Source of the DNA: Gp6-AA40 sp036274155
Lineage (GTDB): Bacteria; Acidobacteriota; Vicinamibacteria; Vicinamibacterales; UBA2999
Direction of reading: 5' to 3'
Assembly (NCBI GenBank): GCA_036274155.1
Contig: DASUGH010000041.1
Location: 69,025-133,024, forward strand
DNA: 64,000 nt
Shown here piece by piece: positions 8,192-16,471 of this stretch; within the stretch, counting starts at the first letter, position 1; the number at the start of each line of letters is the position of its first letter. The position numbers were made by a program, and so were the translations under genes. A model generated the notes under the pieces. The model did not search any database. It saw nothing but the letters and a program-made list of their open reading frames with translations, and was not told the DNA's origin.

Positions 8192-10945
8192 ATGAACGTT
8201 CCCTCACAACGAATCGGCCGTTATGAGATTCGGGGCCAGCTCGGCGCCGGCGGTATGGGTGAGGTCTACCGGGCGTGGGATCCAGACCTGCAGCGTGAGG
8301 TGGCCCTCAAACGCCTTCCCGAACATACGGTCCACGATCAGGAGCGACGGCGCCGGCTCCTCGACGAGGCGCGTGCCGTCGGTGCGCTCGCGCACGCGAA
8401 CGTCGTGGCCGTGTACGACGTGGACGTCACCCAGGAGGTGCCGTTCGTCGTCACCGAGCTCATCGACGGCAAGCGGCTGCGCGACGAGATCGACGCCGGC
8501 GCGGTGCCGACGCGGCGCCTGCTCGACCTGGCGGTGCAGATTGCCGCTGGATTGAGCGCCGCGCACGCGCGCGGGATCACACACCGCGATTTGAAGCCGG
8601 AGAACGTGATGATCACGCGCGACGGGCGCGTGAAGCTCGTGGACTTCGGCCTGGCCAGAGTGGTGACGCCGCCCTCAACCGATGCGGCGACGCTGTCGGT
8701 GGCGGTGACGGTCAGCTCGATTTCCGGCACACCGGGCTACATGAGCCCGGAACAGGCGCGCGGAGCCGAACGGATCGACTTTTATTCCGACCAGTTTTCC
8801 TTTGGCTTGATCCTCTACGAAATGGCGACGGGGACGCACCCGTTCCGTCGCGACAGCGCGGTGGAGACGATGTCGGCCATCGTCAGCGACGAGGCGGACC
8901 CTATCGCACGGGTCAACCCGAAGGTGCCGGCCCCGCTCCGCTGGATCATCGAGCGCTGTCTGTCGAAGGAACCCGTCGATCGGTACGCCTCGACCACCGA
9001 CCTGCTGAAGGATCTCGCCACGCTGCAGAGCCGTCTGAGCGAGATCACCGCGGAGGGCGTGCGGCCGATAGCGGTCCAGGCGTCGAGCGGGCGGCGGTAC
9101 GGGCTGCCGATTGCGGCAGCGCTTGCCCTGCTCGCCGGGGCTGCCTCGTTCGGCTTCGGCGCCGGCGAGGCCCCGGTGCAGAACTGGGTGCCGCTCGTGG
9201 CGGACACCTCTTTTCAGACTGCCCCTGCCTGGTCACCAGACGGTAAGAGACTCGCGTATGTCTCCGAAGTGGATGGTGTCCTGGAGGTCTTCACGAAGGG
9301 GACGGAGTCTTCGACTTCAAAGCCAACCTCCTTGACGATCAGGCGCCGTGTCGACAGCAACGACCCGTTCTGGTCGGCCGTAGACGGCAGCCGCGTCTAC
9401 TTTCATTCGAAGGCCGGCACGTTCGAAAGTCTCTGGTCGGTCGGCGCTGTCGGTGGCGACCCGGAGCTCGTTGTGGAGAATGCGACACGCTCGGCGATGT
9501 CCCGCGATGGCCATTCGCTCGTGTTCTTCCGGGAGGAGCGCCCTGAGACGCCGAACACCTTCGGCCTGCAGCGCTCGTTGTTCTTCGCCTCGGTCGCGAA
9601 CAATGTCATTGGCGCTCCTCGGCGGTACATGGAACCACCGTTCGACAAACGGACCTTCGTCGAGGGCTTTTTTCGCTTCTCCCCGGATGGCTCCAAGGTG
9701 CTCGCGTGGGTATGGGGCTGGCCCGATCTGGCGTCGGCCCGGCCGGTGCCCGTCTCCGAATTCTGGATACTCCCCTGGCCCGCAGGATCAGGAAAGCCTT
9801 ATCGGGTAATGCAGTCACTGGAACAGGCGGCTCCAGCGCCGGTGTCCTTCGACTGGCTTTCAGATTCCCGCCACATCGTCCTGTCTCTCTGGGATCGGAC
9901 CGGCCTGAAGATGCATCTGTGGGAGGCTGACACGGCCGGCACTGACAGCAGGCAACTCACAGTGACACCGCAAGGCGAGAGTCTGCCGACCGTGACGAGG
10001 GACGGAAAGCGGCTCGCCTTCGCCTCTGGCAGCATCAACTTCAATCTCGTGGAAATTCCCCTCGACGGCGGTCCGGCAAGGGAGATCCTGGCGACGTCGC
10101 TGAACGAGGTCGACCCCTCGTTTACACCCGATGGAAGCCGGTATGCGTTCCAATCGGATTACGACGGAACGCTGCGCATTCAGACCTCGACCTCCGACGA
10201 TTCCTTCAGACGAACGGTGGTCGACGCCGATGAGTTCAAGGACAGGACGCTTGCGCTCGGATCTCTCGCCCTGTCACCGGACGGCGGCCGCATCGCCTAT
10301 CAGCGATACAGCGCTGAGACGGGCTATCAGGTCCTGTACGGCTCGACGAGCGGTGGGACGCCGCACGTGCCGATCTCCCAGGGCTCCCTGTACCAGGATG
10401 GCCCGTCGTGGTCCCCCGAAGGCGATCGCCTCGCATTTACCGAGCGAACCAAGGGCAACGAGTTCGTCATCGCCGTGAAGCAGGTGGGCACCGATCAGCC
10501 TCCCAGAGTGGTGGTTCGTGGGCCCGTGAGGATCACATCGAAAGTGAAGTGGTCGCGTGACGGCCTTTGGATTCTGTTCGAGAACGATGAAGGCCTGGCC
10601 ATCGTGCAGCCGGACGGCAGCGGTCTCAGGCAGATAAGCAGGGACGATTGGATCGAATACGAGTGGGCGGCCGACAGCCGCTCGGTCTATGGACTGCGCG
10701 AATCGGACGATCGCTATGGCCACTTCATGCTGGCGCAGATCGATATCAAGGCCGGAACCGAAGAGCCCGAGCGGATTATCAATCCCGATCTGGGCCTGAT
10801 TCCGCTGGCACTGCAGCCGATTCGTGGCCTCACCCTCACGCCTAAAAGGCTGGTCACATCGGTGGCCGAGGCCCCTTCCGCCATCTACAGTCTCGAGAAC
10901 TTCGCCAGAGAGCGATCGTGGTTCTCCTGGCTACGGCGACGGTGA
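8192..10945 (+). CDS. Receptor-type Ser/Thr protein kinase with C-terminal PD40 propeller
   Basis: 917 aa from ATG 8192 (MNVPSQRIGRYEIRGQLG); the open frame begins earlier but overlaps the upstream gene. The Hanks-type kinase domain (residues 11-275) is complete: GAGGMG loop, VALK (Lys40), THRDLKPEN (Asp133), DFGLA (Asp151), GTPGYMSPEQ. A hydrophobic segment near residues 300-322 is the likely membrane anchor. The remaining ~590 residues are repeated WSPDG/FTPDG blades of a TolB-like propeller, placed outside the membrane as the probable sensor. It follows the wHTH-FHA gene by 25 bp and is probably co-transcribed with it, the regulator being a plausible substrate. Confidence 0.92.
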   Translation: MNVPSQRIGRYEIRGQLGAGGMGEVYRAWDPDLQREVALKRLPEHTVHDQERRRRLLDEARAVGALAHANVVAVYDVDVTQEVPFVVTELIDGKRLRDEIDAGAVPTRRLLDLAVQIAAGLSAAHARGITHRDLKPENVMITRDGRVKLVDFGLARVVTPPSTDAATLSVAVTVSSISGTPGYMSPEQARGAERIDFYSDQFSFGLILYEMATGTHPFRRDSAVETMSAIVSDEADPIARVNPKVPAPLRWIIERCLSKEPVDRYASTTDLLKDLATLQSRLSEITAEGVRPIAVQASSGRRYGLPIAAALALLAGAASFGFGAGEAPVQNWVPLVADTSFQTAPAWSPDGKRLAYVSEVDGVLEVFTKGTESSTSKPTSLTIRRRVDSNDPFWSAVDGSRVYFHSKAGTFESLWSVGAVGGDPELVVENATRSAMSRDGHSLVFFREERPETPNTFGLQRSLFFASVANNVIGAPRRYMEPPFDKRTFVEGFFRFSPDGSKVLAWVWGWPDLASARPVPVSEFWILPWPAGSGKPYRVMQSLEQAAPAPVSFDWLSDSRHIVLSLWDRTGLKMHLWEADTAGTDSRQLTVTPQGESLPTVTRDGKRLAFASGSINFNLVEIPLDGGPAREILATSLNEVDPSFTPDGSRYAFQSDYDGTLRIQTSTSDDSFRRTVVDADEFKDRTLALGSLALSPDGGRIAYQRYSAETGYQVLYGSTSGGTPHVPISQGSLYQDGPSWSPEGDRLAFTERTKGNEFVIAVKQVGTDQPPRVVVRGPVRITSKVKWSRDGLWILFENDEGLAIVQPDGSGLRQISRDDWIEYEWAADSRSVYGLRESDDRYGHFMLAQIDIKAGTEEPERIINPDLGLIPLALQPIRGLTLTPKRLVTSVAEAPSAIYSLENFARERSWFSWLRRR

Positions 10946-11060
10946 CCGTGCGATGGTCACGGGAAGCAAACCAAGAGATTTCCAAGGATCGACGCGACCG
11001 CTGCGATGTTATCCTTCCCGCGTCATCAGGTTTCGTGTCATCCGCTCAAGGAGAACGATC

Positions 11061-11594
11061 GTGCGGACCTCAATAGCCGTCGCGCTGCTTGCCGTCTTCT
11101 CCGCCCCCGGAGCCTTGTGGGCGTGCGGGGACAAGTTCTTTCAAGTCAGTATGAGTGGCCGGGGGTCGCAGATCTACGCGGCACGTTACCCGAGCAACAT
11201 CATCATCTACGCCGCCGCTGCCTCTGACGCCGGCAAGCAGCTGCGCGACCGCCGTCTGCTCACCTCCTTCAAGCGGGCCAGACACAACGTCGAACTGGTC
11301 GAGACGTCAGACGCACTGGAGAAGGCCCTCCAGTCCGGCCAGGTCGATCTCGTGTTCACCGACTACGACACCGCACTCGCCATCCGTCACCACGTCACCA
11401 CCGCGCCAGGAAGCCCGTCTCTGTTGGGCGCCGAGTCGGCGGACAAGCGGAAGGGCAAGTCGGCACCAGCTCCGCCACCTGACGCCGCAATCGGCGTCGT
11501 GAAGGCCTCTGACAAGATCATCGGGCTCCTGACGAAGGTCGACGACGAGCTGAAGAGGCGCAAGAAGTCCGGATTGCAACCGGCGAAGTCCTGA
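11061..11594 (+). CDS. Exported protein with a receiver-like region, function unknown
   Basis: 177 aa from GTG 11061, with AAGGAG 6-7 nt upstream; the longer open frame overlaps the kinase gene. A signal peptide ends near GALWA, followed at once by CGDKFFQVS. The mature protein resembles a response-regulator fold: NIIIYAAAAS, a long helix, NVELVETSDALEKALQSG, and DLVFTDYDTA in place of the phosphoacceptor strand. The C-terminal 60 aa are charged and Pro-rich. A receiver-like fold outside the cytoplasm would be unusual, so the resemblance may only reflect a common Rossmann-like topology. It precedes an outer-membrane protein by 14 bp, which suggests joint work in the envelope. Confidence 0.7.
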   Translation: MRTSIAVALLAVFSAPGALWACGDKFFQVSMSGRGSQIYAARYPSNIIIYAAAASDAGKQLRDRRLLTSFKRARHNVELVETSDALEKALQSGQVDLVFTDYDTALAIRHHVTTAPGSPSLLGAESADKRKGKSAPAPPPDAAIGVVKASDKIIGLLTKVDDELKRRKKSGLQPAKS

Positions 11595-11608
11595 ACGGAC
11601 CTGGGCAA

Positions 11609-12580
11609 ATGCGTACGGGTCGACGCATCCCTGGCCTGCCGCTCTGGGCATCGATCATCGTGCTGGCCGCAACGTCTGACGTCTACGCCCAGGCGTGGCT
11701 GCCGCCGAAGGGCAACGGCACCGTCTCCGTCCTCTTTTCGAACACTCTCTCCAAAGATCATTTCCTGCCGGACGAACGGTACGACTTCGGTCATATCGAC
11801 GCGAACACGCTGCTGTTGGACGTGACGTACGGACTCACGGACCGCCTGACGGTCAGTTTCGGGCTGCCGTTCGTGGCCTCGCGGTATCGCGGAAGTCTCC
11901 CGCATCGGCCGGTGACGCTCGACGACGGCGCCTGGCATACGACGGCGCAGGACCTGCGCTTTGGCGTGCGCTATAACGTGGTGGACGGGCCGCTGATGGT
12001 GACCCCGTTCGCCGGCAGCTTCGTGCCGAGCCGGGGGTACGAGTACTACGCACACGCAGCGCCGGGGCGAGGGCTGAACGAGTTCCTCACGGGCGTGTCG
12101 GCTGGCCGGCTGTTCTCCGAGCTCGGCCTGGTCGTCCAGGGCAGCTACGCGTTCGCGGTGTCGGAGCAGGCGCTCGACGTGCCGAGACGCTACAGCACGG
12201 CGTCCGTGGAGACCGGGTATTTTCTGACCCCGTCGCTCCGCCTGATGGCGACGATGTCGTCGCGAATCGGCCACACGGGCATCGACCTCGCGCCCAACAG
12301 CGGCGTCGTGCTTCCGCCCGAGGTCTTCCGGCATCACGATCAGATCTCCCGCGAGACGTTCATGAACTTCGGCGGCAGCGTCGGTTTTTCGCTGACCGAT
12401 TCGATCGACCTCTTTGGCGGGTATACCGTGACCGCGATGGGACGCAACACGCACGCGACGAACCGCGGACTGTCGCTGGGAATAGCCTGGGGATTCGGAA
12501 GCCCGGGCGCCTCGGCGTCGGCCGTTACCGCCAGACGCGAAGGTGGACTCATCAAGTGCCTCTGCCAGAAGGCGGGCTGA
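11609..12580 (+). CDS. Putative outer-membrane beta-barrel protein
   Basis: 323 aa with a signal peptide (residues 1-28, ending SDVYAQ). The mature chain has alternating amphipathic strands rich in aromatic and small residues with Gly/Asp turns (GTVSVLFSNTLSKDHF, YGLTDRLTVSFGLPFV, MNFGGSVGFSLTDSIDLFGG), matching transporter-like or MetA-pathway barrels. The final ~20 residues (MGRN... GLSLGIAWGFG and an extra tail ending CLCQKAG) run past the last barrel strand. It sits 14 bp behind the exported receiver-like gene and probably shares its transcript. It converges on the second wHTH-FHA gene with 11 bp between stops. Confidence 0.7.
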   Translation: MRTGRRIPGLPLWASIIVLAATSDVYAQAWLPPKGNGTVSVLFSNTLSKDHFLPDERYDFGHIDANTLLLDVTYGLTDRLTVSFGLPFVASRYRGSLPHRPVTLDDGAWHTTAQDLRFGVRYNVVDGPLMVTPFAGSFVPSRGYEYYAHAAPGRGLNEFLTGVSAGRLFSELGLVVQGSYAFAVSEQALDVPRRYSTASVETGYFLTPSLRLMATMSSRIGHTGIDLAPNSGVVLPPEVFRHHDQISRETFMNFGGSVGFSLTDSIDLFGGYTVTAMGRNTHATNRGLSLGIAWGFGSPGASASAVTARREGGLIKCLCQKAG

Positions 12581-12591
12581 AGCGCGCGACG

Positions 12592-13278
12592 CTACCGTGG
12601 TCTGCCTGTCTGCTTCCGTCGCACCGGGAGCTCCGTCTTCGAATGCGTCTCCGTACCACCTGTCTCGGCGTCGTGCGACAGCCGGAACGTCATCAGGCAG
12701 GATCCCAGACGGACGCGGTTGCCGTCCGCCAGCCGGACCGGCTTCGTGACCGCGACATCCTCCAGAAACGTTCCGTTCTTGCTCCCGAGATCTTCGAGCC
12801 AGGCTTCCTCGGCGAGACGGATGTTCGCATGACGACGCGACACGGTACTCGAGGGCAGCGCCACGACGTCGTCGTCACCCCCGCGGCCGAGGACGTTGTC
12901 GCCCTCGAAGAGCCGCAGCCGCTCATCGGCGCCAATCAGCCAGCCGCGAACCCGGCGTCCCGACGACGGCTTGCCGTCGGGAGCAGCAATGAATGCGTAG
13001 CCGAACCCGTGCACGGTCCGGATGAACGTCGGGCGGTCGGCCTCGTCTCCGAGCGCGCGGCGAAGCTCGGACACGAGGCTGTGGAGCGTGACCTCGGCGA
13101 CGAACGTTCCCGGCCAGAGCCGCGCGTGGATCGTCGCTTTCGACACCGCCTCAGGATGCTGCTCGATGAGCAGCGCCAGCAGGTCGAAGGCCTTGCGGGT
13201 GAGTGGAATCTGGTGCGTACCGCGACGGAGCTGCCGGGAGCCGGTGTCGAAGTGGATGTCGCGAAACGTCAGTTGCAT
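12592..13278 (-). CDS. Second wHTH-FHA fusion regulator
   Basis: 228 aa, colinear with the regulator at 7453-8166. The N-terminal winged helix (residues 1-98) keeps FRDIHFDTGSRQLRRG, the LTRKAFDLLALLIEQHP helix and IRTVHGFGYAF. The FHA domain (about residues 110-205) keeps VLGRGGDDDVV, SSTVSRRHANI and SKNGTFLE. The two proteins share layout and most motif residues, so they probably arose by duplication. This copy runs leftward, divergent from the thioredoxin-like gene with a 41-bp gap that must hold both promoters, so it may control that gene or itself. Confidence 0.88.
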   Translation of the reverse strand: MQLTFRDIHFDTGSRQLRRGTHQIPLTRKAFDLLALLIEQHPEAVSKATIHARLWPGTFVAEVTLHSLVSELRRALGDEADRPTFIRTVHGFGYAFIAAPDGKPSSGRRVRGWLIGADERLRLFEGDNVLGRGGDDDVVALPSSTVSRRHANIRLAEEAWLEDLGSKNGTFLEDVAVTKPVRLADGNRVRLGSCLMTFRLSHDAETGGTETHSKTELPVRRKQTGRPR

Positions 13279-13319
13279 GACGTGCCGGGCGCGAGACGGC
13301 GCCGAGAAGGGAGCTTAGC

Positions 13320-13838
13320 ATGCCGATAAACGGTTGCGCACGCTGGGTCGGCGCCGCCATCGTGGCGTCCGCACTTGCTGTGTGCGGAGCTGACACCGGA
13401 ATCGCGGCCGCCGACGACAAGGCGCTCTCGTTGCAGATGCCGAGCGCCGAAGGACGCTCCCTGCGCCTCTCGGACCTCAAAGGCAAGGTGGTGCTCGTCA
13501 AGTTCTGGGCAAGCTGGTGCCCGCAGTGCCAGGAGGCGTACCCGAAGCTGGCGGAGCTGCAGCGTGAGCTCCGTCCACGCGGAGTCGAAATCGTCGCCAT
13601 CAGTGTCGACGAGCAGCGCAAGAACGCCACGGCATTCCTCGCGACCCACCCAAGCGACCTGCTGGTGACGTTCGATCCCAGGGGACGGGTGCTCGAGGCG
13701 TTTGGTGCCTCGGCCATCCCGGCCTCCTTCGTCCTCGACCGCTCCGGAACGGTGCGCTACCGGCATTCCGGGTACACCGCCGAAAGCCTCGCGGCGTATC
13801 GACGCGAGATCGAAACGCTGCTCTCGTTGCAGGACTGA
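13320..13838 (+). CDS. TlpA/ResA-like exported thioredoxin
   Basis: 172 aa. A signal peptide (ending near GIAAAD) places it in the periplasm. The thioredoxin fold shows LKGKVVLVKFWASWCPQCQE with the redox pair Cys-Pro-Gln-Cys (about residues 67-70), the IVAISVDEQ strand and the conserved cis-proline in SAIPASFVLDR. Proteins of this group reduce cytochrome c apoproteins or other periplasmic disulfides. It is transcribed away from the wHTH-FHA gene 41 bp upstream. The 247 bp downstream (13839-14085) hold no clear gene. Confidence 0.88.
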   Translation: MPINGCARWVGAAIVASALAVCGADTGIAAADDKALSLQMPSAEGRSLRLSDLKGKVVLVKFWASWCPQCQEAYPKLAELQRELRPRGVEIVAISVDEQRKNATAFLATHPSDLLVTFDPRGRVLEAFGASAIPASFVLDRSGTVRYRHSGYTAESLAAYRREIETLLSLQD

Positions 13839-14085
13839 ACCTTCGCCACCCTCTTCCAATTTTTCACTGACCCGCCTTCAGCCCGGGCCGGCGGAGCACA
13901 TCCCGGGGCCGCTCTCATACGCTCGCAGCCACTGATCGAGGTGAGAGCGGCGCCAGCGTGATTCGCGTCTAGGCCCTGAGCGAACCTGAGTTGAGCCCGT
14001 CACCGCCGGTTTTGCGCCCAGAGCATTGGCGCGAAACAGGGGGGCTTGGCTCAACACAGGTGAGTCGAAGGGTAGAATACGCGCC

Positions 14086-15510
14086 ATGAGATCCCTTGCG
14101 CGCGTCGGGATGTGGCTCAAGGTCGTCGGCGGGCTGGTCCTCTTCGTCAGCGCCGCCGTAGTCGGTCAGGAGAAGGCTGCTGAAACAGCCGCAGGTCCGG
14201 CGACGAGCGGCGTCGGGTTGATCCGAAACGATCCGGGCGCGTTCCAGGGATACACGCTGCTGTCTCCACTGCAGTCGAAATCGACGTTCCTCATCGACAT
14301 GCAGGGTCGCGTCGTCCGCTCGTGGGACACGGACGCCACGCCGTCGAGCATCGCGTATCTGCTGGAGAACGGGAACCTGCTGCGCCCCTCGCAGCTGGCG
14401 AACCCGCCGTTCGGCGGCCGTACTGCCGGCGCCGGCGGCAAGGTGCAGGAGATCTCCTGGAACGGAGAGCTGGTGTGGGACTTCACGTATGCCACCAGCA
14501 CTGTCGTGCCGCATCACGATCTGACGCGGCTCCCGAACGGAAACGTGCTGATGATCGTGGAAGAGAAGAAGACCGCCGAGGAGGCGATCGCCGCCGGACG
14601 CATTCCGGCAAGTGTCGAGGGTGGAGAGCTGCATGCCGACGCGCTCATCGAGATCAAGCCGACCGGCAAGACGACTGGTGACGTCGTGTGGGCCTGGCGT
14701 CTGTGGGATCACCTGATTCAGGACCACGACAAGACGAAGGCGAACTTCGGCGACGTCGCCGCCCATCCCGAGCGCGTCGATCTCAACTTCACCGTGAAAC
14801 CTGGAGGGCGCGGCGGCGCCGACTGGACGCACTTCAACTCGGTGGCGCACAACGCGGAGCTCGATCAGATCGTCGTCAGCCTGCGGAACTTCAGCGAGAT
14901 CTGGATCATCGATCACAGCACGAGCACGAAGGAGGCCGCGGGAAGCACGGGCGGTCGCGCCGGCAAGGGCGGCGACCTCCTCTACCGGTGGGGCAATCCG
15001 CAGGCCTATCGTGCCGGGACCGTCGCCGATCGGCGGCTGTTCGGGCAGCACAATGCGCACTGGATCCCGAAAGGGCTGCAGGGCGCGGGGCACCTGCTCG
15101 TCTACAACAATGGGGACGGACGTCCGCAGGGTGCGTACTCGACCGTCGACGAGATCGTGCCGCCGGTGGATGCGCGCGGCCGATATACGCTGACGCCGGG
15201 TGGAAAATACGGCCCCGAGAGCACCGCGTGGAGCTACTCGGCGCCGAATCCCACCGACTTCTACTCGTTCAACATCTCAGGAGCGATGCGCCTGCCGAAC
15301 GGAAACACGCTCATCTGCGCGGGCGCGCCGGGGATCGTCTTCGAGATCACGCCGGACAAGAGAGTCGTGTGGCAGTACAACCTGCCGCAGTGGGGCACCG
15401 GACGCAACGGCCGCAACGTATTCCGAGCGCTCCGGTTCGCGCCCGATTACCCCGGACTGCGCGGTCGACAACTCACTCCCGGGAAGCCGCTCGCCGAACT
15501 GGGCGGGTAG
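14086..15510 (+). CDS. Exported arylsulfotransferase-like (ASST) propeller protein
   Basis: 474 aa from ATG 14086 (MRSLARVGMWLKVVGG); an upstream in-frame start would put 20 extra residues before the signal peptide. Repeated blades carry the hallmark PNGN turn with preceding histidines (HHDLTRLPNGNVLMI, ADWTHFNSVAHN, LFGQHNAHWIP, MRLPNGNTLICAG), as in the ASST/arylsulfotransferase six-bladed propeller, where histidines form the active site. Usual members transfer sulfate between phenols in the periplasm; whether this one is an active sulfotransferase is not certain. It is followed by two hairpin repeats and then the LOG gene. Confidence 0.8.
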   Translation: MRSLARVGMWLKVVGGLVLFVSAAVVGQEKAAETAAGPATSGVGLIRNDPGAFQGYTLLSPLQSKSTFLIDMQGRVVRSWDTDATPSSIAYLLENGNLLRPSQLANPPFGGRTAGAGGKVQEISWNGELVWDFTYATSTVVPHHDLTRLPNGNVLMIVEEKKTAEEAIAAGRIPASVEGGELHADALIEIKPTGKTTGDVVWAWRLWDHLIQDHDKTKANFGDVAAHPERVDLNFTVKPGGRGGADWTHFNSVAHNAELDQIVVSLRNFSEIWIIDHSTSTKEAAGSTGGRAGKGGDLLYRWGNPQAYRAGTVADRRLFGQHNAHWIPKGLQGAGHLLVYNNGDGRPQGAYSTVDEIVPPVDARGRYTLTPGGKYGPESTAWSYSAPNPTDFYSFNISGAMRLPNGNTLICAGAPGIVFEITPDKRVVWQYNLPQWGTGRNGRNVFRALRFAPDYPGLRGRQLTPGKPLAELGG

Positions 15511-15531
15511 CGGCGATCGCGAGCGAAAAGA

Positions 15532-15596
15532 GTCCGGCTGAAGCCGGACACGACTGTGCGGTTTCGCCGCCCGCAGAACCGAGCTTTCGCTCGGTC
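15532..15596. repeat. Pair of hairpin repeats after the ASST-like gene
   Basis: GTCCGGCTGAAGCCGGAC (15532-15549; 8-bp stem, GA loop) is followed by a second hairpin, ACCGAGC-TTTC-GCTCGGT, near 15578-15595, preceded by GCAGA. These are the two dispersed hairpin families of the window side by side, between the stop at 15510 and the next start at 15629. They could act as transcription-stop or mRNA-end structures, but there is no U-tract. Confidence 0.8.
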
Positions 15597-15628
15597 AGAC
15601 AGTTTGAGCAACGAAACCGGAGTCCACC

Positions 15629-16351
15629 ATGTCGACTGACCAGAGTCGGCCGGATGGCCAGCAGCTCGTGAGCCTGGCCGACGAAGAGGCCGTCAAGGAA
15701 ATCCTCTCCACCACCATCATGGGCCTGTGGGAGCTGGTCAACAATCTCACCCGGCTGCGGCCGTCACGTCGCGACCGCTACCGCGTAGCCATTTTCGGCT
15801 CCGCCCGCGCGCAGCCCGGCACGTTCGTCTACGACGAGGTCAAGCGCGTGGCGGCTGCGTCTGCCGCGCTCGGATGCGACATCGTCACCGGCGGCGGACC
15901 AGGCCTGATGCAGGCGGCGAACGAAGGAGCGGCCAGCGCCGGTGTCGACGTGAAATCGATGGGCATCCGCGTCGACCTGCCGTTCGAGCAGGAGGTCAAT
16001 CCGTTCGTGGCGCAGGCCTTCGAGCACAAGACGTTTTTCACCCGGCTGCACCATTTCGTGATCGCCAGCGATGCATTCGTCGTGGTGCCCGGCGGCATCG
16101 GCACCGTCCTCGAGATGCTGATGATCTGGCAGCTCCTCCAGGTGCGTCATGTCAAGGACGTCCCGTTGATCCTCGTGGGGAAGATGTGGCGCGGCCTCGT
16201 CGACTGGGCGCAGGCGAGCATGCTCGACCCGCGTCTCCACCTCGCAAACGCCGACGACCTCCGGATTCCGCAGTGCCTCGATACCGCGGACGAAGCCATC
16301 GCCGTGGTGCGCGCCCTGCACACGAAGTGGCTGACCGAGCAGCGAGCGTAG
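15629..16351 (+). CDS. LOG-family (lysine decarboxylase-like) protein
   Basis: 240 aa, cytoplasmic. It has the paired LOG motifs: TGGGPGLMQAANEGA (about residues 88-102) and the nucleotide-binding PGGIGTVLEML (about 153-163). LOG proteins hydrolyse nucleoside 5'-monophosphates such as cytokinin ribotides or AMP to base and ribose 5-phosphate. The N-terminal ~45 aa and the spacing fit the longer bacterial subgroup. The gene lies 120 bp before the radical SAM gene on the same strand; no functional link to it is obvious. Confidence 0.88.
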   Translation: MSTDQSRPDGQQLVSLADEEAVKEILSTTIMGLWELVNNLTRLRPSRRDRYRVAIFGSARAQPGTFVYDEVKRVAAASAALGCDIVTGGGPGLMQAANEGAASAGVDVKSMGIRVDLPFEQEVNPFVAQAFEHKTFFTRLHHFVIASDAFVVVPGGIGTVLEMLMIWQLLQVRHVKDVPLILVGKMWRGLVDWAQASMLDPRLHLANADDLRIPQCLDTADEAIAVVRALHTKWLTEQRA

Positions 16352-16471
16352 CCGGAAACCGAGGCCTTGCGGGATCTGATCCCGAACGAAGCTCGTCGTT
16401 GACACTCGAATCAGCGTGGGCGATGATCGCCGCCGCCGAGTCGTCTGTCTCTTCCGGCCTGCCGAGGGATC

